The notes beneath the pieces are model-generated. The model was not told the origin of the DNA, did no database searches, and saw only the letters and a list, made by a program, of their open reading frames with translations. From positions 1-64,000 of the forward strand of contig CAMWFQ010000013.1 of assembly GCA_947173495.1 (NCBI GenBank): DNA of 64,000 nt, in the 5' to 3' direction. Positions 61,366 to 64,000 of the stretch are shown here, piece by piece (position 1 is the first letter of the stretch; the number at the start of each line of letters is the position of its first letter). Origin of the DNA: an uncultured Lachnospiraceae bacterium. Its GTDB lineage: Bacteria; Bacillota; Clostridia; Lachnospirales; Lachnospiraceae. Made by a program: the position numbers and the translations under genes.

Positions 61366-62379
61366 ATGGTCACAGTCAGTTTGTGTATGATCGTGAAGAA
61401 TGAGGAGAAGGTGCTGGCCAGGTGCCTGGAAAGCCTCGCAGGGCTGATGGATGAGATTATCATTGTGGATACCGGATCCGGGGACAGGACGAAGGAAATA
61501 GTAGCGGAATATACAGATCAGGTTTATGATTTTGTCTGGACGAATGATTTTTCCGCCGCCAGGAACTTTGCTTTTTCCAAAGCAAAATGTGATTATATCT
61601 ATTCGGCGGATGCGGACGAAGTGATTGATGAGGAGAACAGAGCAAAATTCCGGCATCTGAAGGAGACGCTTATCCCCGATGTGGAGGTGGTGCAGATGCT
61701 TTACGGGAACCAGCTCTCCAATGGTACCGTCTATAATTTTGACAGAGAACTGCGTCCCAAGCTGTTTAAGAGGATCAGGTCTTTTCGGTGGATCGAGCCG
61801 GTACATGAGACGGTGAGGCTGTTTCCGGTGGTTTTTGACAGTGAGATAGAGATTACGCATCTGCCGGAAAAAGCGCATGCGGACAGGGATTTCAGGATTT
61901 TCGTCCAGATGACAGAGAAGGGATCAGCCCTGTCGGACCGTCTGATCAATATGTATGCCAGAGAGCTCATGATTGCAGGCGGACCGGAGGATTTAAAGAG
62001 GGCGGAGAACTATTTTACTGCGCTGGCGGATGGAGAACAGACAGAGCCGGACCGGCTCAAGGAAGCCTTGAGCGTGACGGTGCGGGCGGCCAGAGTGCGG
62101 GGAGATTACCTTAAGATGTACCGCTATGCCATGAAGGATGTGGCCAGTGAAGCTGTAAGCGAGGTATGCTTTGAGCTGGGCGAATTTTATTATGAACAGA
62201 AGCAGTATCAGGAGGCGGCTCTCTGGTATTATAATGCTGCCTTTGAGACTCAGGCGGTATTGAATATCCGTGCCGGCGGCGATATGCCCTTAGGACGCCT
62301 TGCCGACTGCTATGAATATTTAAAGATGCCGGAACTGGCGGAAGAATACCGCACAGCGGCCCGGAACTGGCAGCCGTAA
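61366..62379 (+). CDS. GT2-family glycosyltransferase with C-terminal helical repeats
   Basis: A 337-residue protein. The start at 61366 follows GGAAGGAG. The GT-A domain (about 1-190) has VSLCMIVKNEEKVLARCLES, IIIVDTGSGDRTKEIV, NDFSAARNFA, SADADEVID (metal-binding DxD) and RIRSFRWIEPVHE. This is the SunS/TPR-containing GT2 subclass. The C-terminal part (about 195-337) is tetratricopeptide-like helices. The last codons WQP plus the stop are re-created by a mobile element inserted exactly at the stop. Confidence 0.88.
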   Translation: MVTVSLCMIVKNEEKVLARCLESLAGLMDEIIIVDTGSGDRTKEIVAEYTDQVYDFVWTNDFSAARNFAFSKAKCDYIYSADADEVIDEENRAKFRHLKETLIPDVEVVQMLYGNQLSNGTVYNFDRELRPKLFKRIRSFRWIEPVHETVRLFPVVFDSEIEITHLPEKAHADRDFRIFVQMTEKGSALSDRLINMYARELMIAGGPEDLKRAENYFTALADGEQTEPDRLKEALSVTVRAARVRGDYLKMYRYAMKDVASEAVSEVCFELGEFYYEQKQYQEAALWYYNAAFETQAVLNIRAGGDMPLGRLADCYEYLKMPELAEEYRTAARNWQP

Positions 62380-62527
62380 CTATTCAGCCAGGTCTGCGCA
62401 TTGACTGCGCAGACCGTAAGAAAGCGTTTATTCTGTCAAGAGTGAATCCGGCTCTTCGCCGAAGGCGAACTCTAATAGCCGGATTCAGTAACTGTGAAGC
62501 CGAAGGCTGAATAGTTACCTGGCAGCC
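62367..62527 (+). mobile_element. 143-bp non-coding mobile element (MITE-like) with 9-bp target duplication
   Basis: The element is 62376-62518. Terminal inverted repeats are GTAACTATTCAGCC (62376-62389) and GGCTGAATAGTTAC (62505-62518), perfect over 14 bp. CTGGCAGCC flanks it on both sides (62367-62375 and 62519-62527). Inside are two strong hairpins: GGTCTGCGCA/TGCGCAGACC (62391-62415) and TGAATCCGGCT/AGCCGGATTCA (62443-62487). It has no coding capacity, so it must move with a transposase encoded elsewhere. Confidence 0.85.
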
Positions 62528-62699
62528 GTAAGTATGGCGGATACCCCTTGCACGCGCCGACCAATAATGCTATAGTAAGGAACTGTCAAAGAATGAATCT
62601 CATCTGTGACTTGCGGTCCCTGCAGGGATGCGCACAGAAGTGAAAATCAGATAAAAGAGAGTCAGATAAGAGTCAGATCAAAGAAAGAAAGGAACATCC
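62528..62699. other. Leader region of hisC-like gene
   Basis: No gene is seen. AAAGAAAGGAAC before 62700 is the ribosome site. AGTCAGATAAGAGTCAGATC is a short direct repeat of AGTCAGAT. Confidence 0.4.
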
Positions 62700-63758
62700 A
62701 TGAGCTGGGAAGAGAATGTGAGAAGAGTGACGCCCTATACGGCAGGGGAGCAGCCCGGGCAGAAGAATGTCATTAAATTAAACACCAATGAATGCCCTTA
62801 TCCCCCGGCGCCGGGAGTAGAGAAGGCCGCTGCGGAACTGGACTGCGAGAGGCTGCGTCTTTATCCGGATATGAATGCGGAAAAGCTGGTGAACGCACTT
62901 GCCGGTTATTATCATGTAAAGCCGGAACAGATTTTTGTGGGGGTGGGATCGGATGATGTCCTGGCGATGTCTTTTATGACCTTTTTTAATGGGGACAAAC
63001 CGATTTTGTTCCCGGATATTACCTATTCCTTTTATGATGTGTGGGCGGATGTGTTTCGGATCCCTTATCAGACCTGTGCGCTGGACACACGTTTCCGCAT
63101 CAGGATGGAGGATTACCTGCAGCCCAATGGAGGAATCGTGATCCCCAATCCCAATGCGCCCACGGGTGTGCTGGAGGATGTGGAGATGTTTGAGGAGATT
63201 CTGAAAAAAAATCCGGATTCTGTGGTGATCGTTGACGAAGCTTACGTAGATTTCGGGGGCAGGAGCATGATCCCTCTGATCGGGAAGTATGAGAATCTGA
63301 TGGTGGTACAGACCTTTTCCAAATCCCGCGCCCTGGCAGGACTCAGGATCGGATTTGCCGTGGCGGATGAAAAGCTGATCAGATATCTGAAGGATGTGAA
63401 ATTTTCTTTCAATTCATATACGATGAATATGCCCGCCATCGAGCTGGCGACAGCTGCGATTCTGGATGATGCTTATTTTAAGGAAATTGTGGGGAAGATC
63501 ATAAGGACGAGAGAGTGGACGAAGGAGCAGCTCAGAAGGCTGGGGTTTTCTTTTGAGGATTCCCGGAGCAACTTTGTGTTTGCCACCCATCCGGAGGTTC
63601 CCGCGCAGGAACTGTTTGCGGCGCTCAGGGCCGGTAATATTTATGTGAGATACTGGAAAAAACCCAGAATTGACAATTATCTGCGCATTACCATAGGAAC
63701 GGATGAGCAGATGCGTACTCTGGTTTTATTTTTAGAAAATTACTTAAAGGAGAGGTAA
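62700..63758 (+). CDS. hisC: Histidinol-phosphate aminotransferase
   Basis: A 352-residue fold-type I PLP enzyme. Motifs: IKLNTNECPYPPAPGV at the N terminus, NPNAPTGV, VIVDEAYVDFGG, and TFSKSRALAGLRIG with PLP-binding Lys208. RSNFVFATHP and YVRYWKKPRIDNYLRITIG complete the C-terminal domain. It makes histidinol phosphate in histidine synthesis; some homologues also act on aromatic amino acids. No other his genes are in view. Confidence 0.93.
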   Translation: MSWEENVRRVTPYTAGEQPGQKNVIKLNTNECPYPPAPGVEKAAAELDCERLRLYPDMNAEKLVNALAGYYHVKPEQIFVGVGSDDVLAMSFMTFFNGDKPILFPDITYSFYDVWADVFRIPYQTCALDTRFRIRMEDYLQPNGGIVIPNPNAPTGVLEDVEMFEEILKKNPDSVVIVDEAYVDFGGRSMIPLIGKYENLMVVQTFSKSRALAGLRIGFAVADEKLIRYLKDVKFSFNSYTMNMPAIELATAAILDDAYFKEIVGKIIRTREWTKEQLRRLGFSFEDSRSNFVFATHPEVPAQELFAALRAGNIYVRYWKKPRIDNYLRITIGTDEQMRTLVLFLENYLKER

Positions 63759-63761
63759 AAA

Positions 63762-64000
63762 ATGATCAAAAATCTGTTTAAAGGTATGGTAATGGGGGTG
63801 GCAAACATCATCCCCGGTGTGAGCGGAGGAACTATGGCAGTCTCCATGGGAATTTATGACAGACTGATCCATTGTCTTACCCATTTGTTTAAGGAATTCA
63901 AAGAGAGCATGAAATTCCTGATTCCGATTTTTCTTGGGATCGGGATTGCGCTGGTAGGATTGTCTTTTATCATTGAACCGGCCTTCGAGCATTTTCCTCT
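63762..64000 (+). CDS. DUF368 (PopT-type) membrane protein, 5' part only
   Basis: The first 79 residues are visible; the gene runs off the window. The start at 63762 follows GGAGAGG and is three bases after hisC, so the two are coupled. The N terminus FKGMVMGVANIIPGVSGGTMAVSMGIYDRLI is the DUF368 signature. DUF368 proteins (PopT) recycle undecaprenyl phosphate across the membrane for wall synthesis. Confidence 0.9.
   Translation, partial: MIKNLFKGMVMGVANIIPGVSGGTMAVSMGIYDRLIHCLTHLFKEFKESMKFLIPIFLGIGIALVGLSFIIEPAFEHFP

Overview
The window reads as a chromosomal segment of a Gram-positive Firmicute, most likely a gut Lachnospiraceae / Clostridium cluster XIVa relative. This rests on strong AGGAGG-type ribosome binding sites, several lipobox lipoproteins, an L-box (lysine) riboswitch, Gram-positive housekeeping genes, and families common in that group (DUF5721, DUF5722, DUF2752, DUF6020, long HPF, ABC exporter pairs). 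No rRNA, CRISPR array, complete prophage or intact IS element was seen. Three tRNAs are present: Arg-ACG, Pro-TGG and Gly-TCC.

Layout. 1-3900: a heptad-repeat protein built on a 42-bp tandem repeat, an SH3-NlpC/P60 cell wall hydrolase, a cluster of DnaA-box-like 9-mers, and tRNA-Arg. 3.9-10.2 kb: a flavin oxidoreductase, a Nudix hydrolase, then a five-gene leftward operon (response regulator, histidine kinase, ABC ATPase, two ABC-2 permeases) of the antimicrobial-peptide-resistance type. 10.6-18.3 kb: a HelD-type helicase joined to a truncated GH31 domain, a GNAT acetyltransferase, and a four-gene SPFH/zinc-ribbon operon. 18.6-25.9 kb: a paired ABC exporter, a decayed integrase, a RelB/RelE-type toxin-antitoxin pair, and a lysine riboswitch controlling an NhaC-type transporter. 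26-34.8 kb: HPF, membrane sugar-transfer genes, an M23 peptidase, a three-gene ABC-2 exporter and a coiled-coil protein. 34.8-43.8 kb: DUF5721, TrpRS, DUF2752, a pair of coupled lipoproteins, an rRNA-type methyltransferase, a corrinoid-activator-like ATPase and ProB. 43.9-51.9 kb: DUF1015, tRNAs, CarD, a phosphatase-ROK kinase-ribosomal GTPase operon, and an acyltransferase. 52-64 kb: a lipoprotein with a GT-C protein, a His/Cys-repeat membrane protein, an amino acid ABC transporter, DUF6020, a GT2 enzyme, HisC, and the start of a DUF368 (PopT-type) gene.

The most unusual signals are in the intergenic DNA and in two fusion genes. (1) At least eight loci carry a structured element: an outer stem, a 10-11 nt purine-rich bulge on the 5' side only, an inner stem, then a CGCGCG-like linker and usually a second hairpin. 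The stem sequences differ between copies but stay complementary, including G.T pairs. Most copies begin right after a T-tract or intrinsic terminator, at a T(n)ATGCGCA boundary. (2) A 143-bp non-coding element has 14-bp terminal inverted repeats and a 9-bp target duplication, with a diverged relative elsewhere in the window. (3) A third structured repeat supplies the translation start region of two adjacent genes. (4) A TetM/EF-G-like ribosomal GTPase is fused to a YacP/Rae1-type NYN nuclease. (5) A HelD-like helicase is fused to a GH31 N-terminal domain that has lost its catalytic barrel.

All calls come from reading the sequence; no database search was run, and family names rest on recognised motifs.
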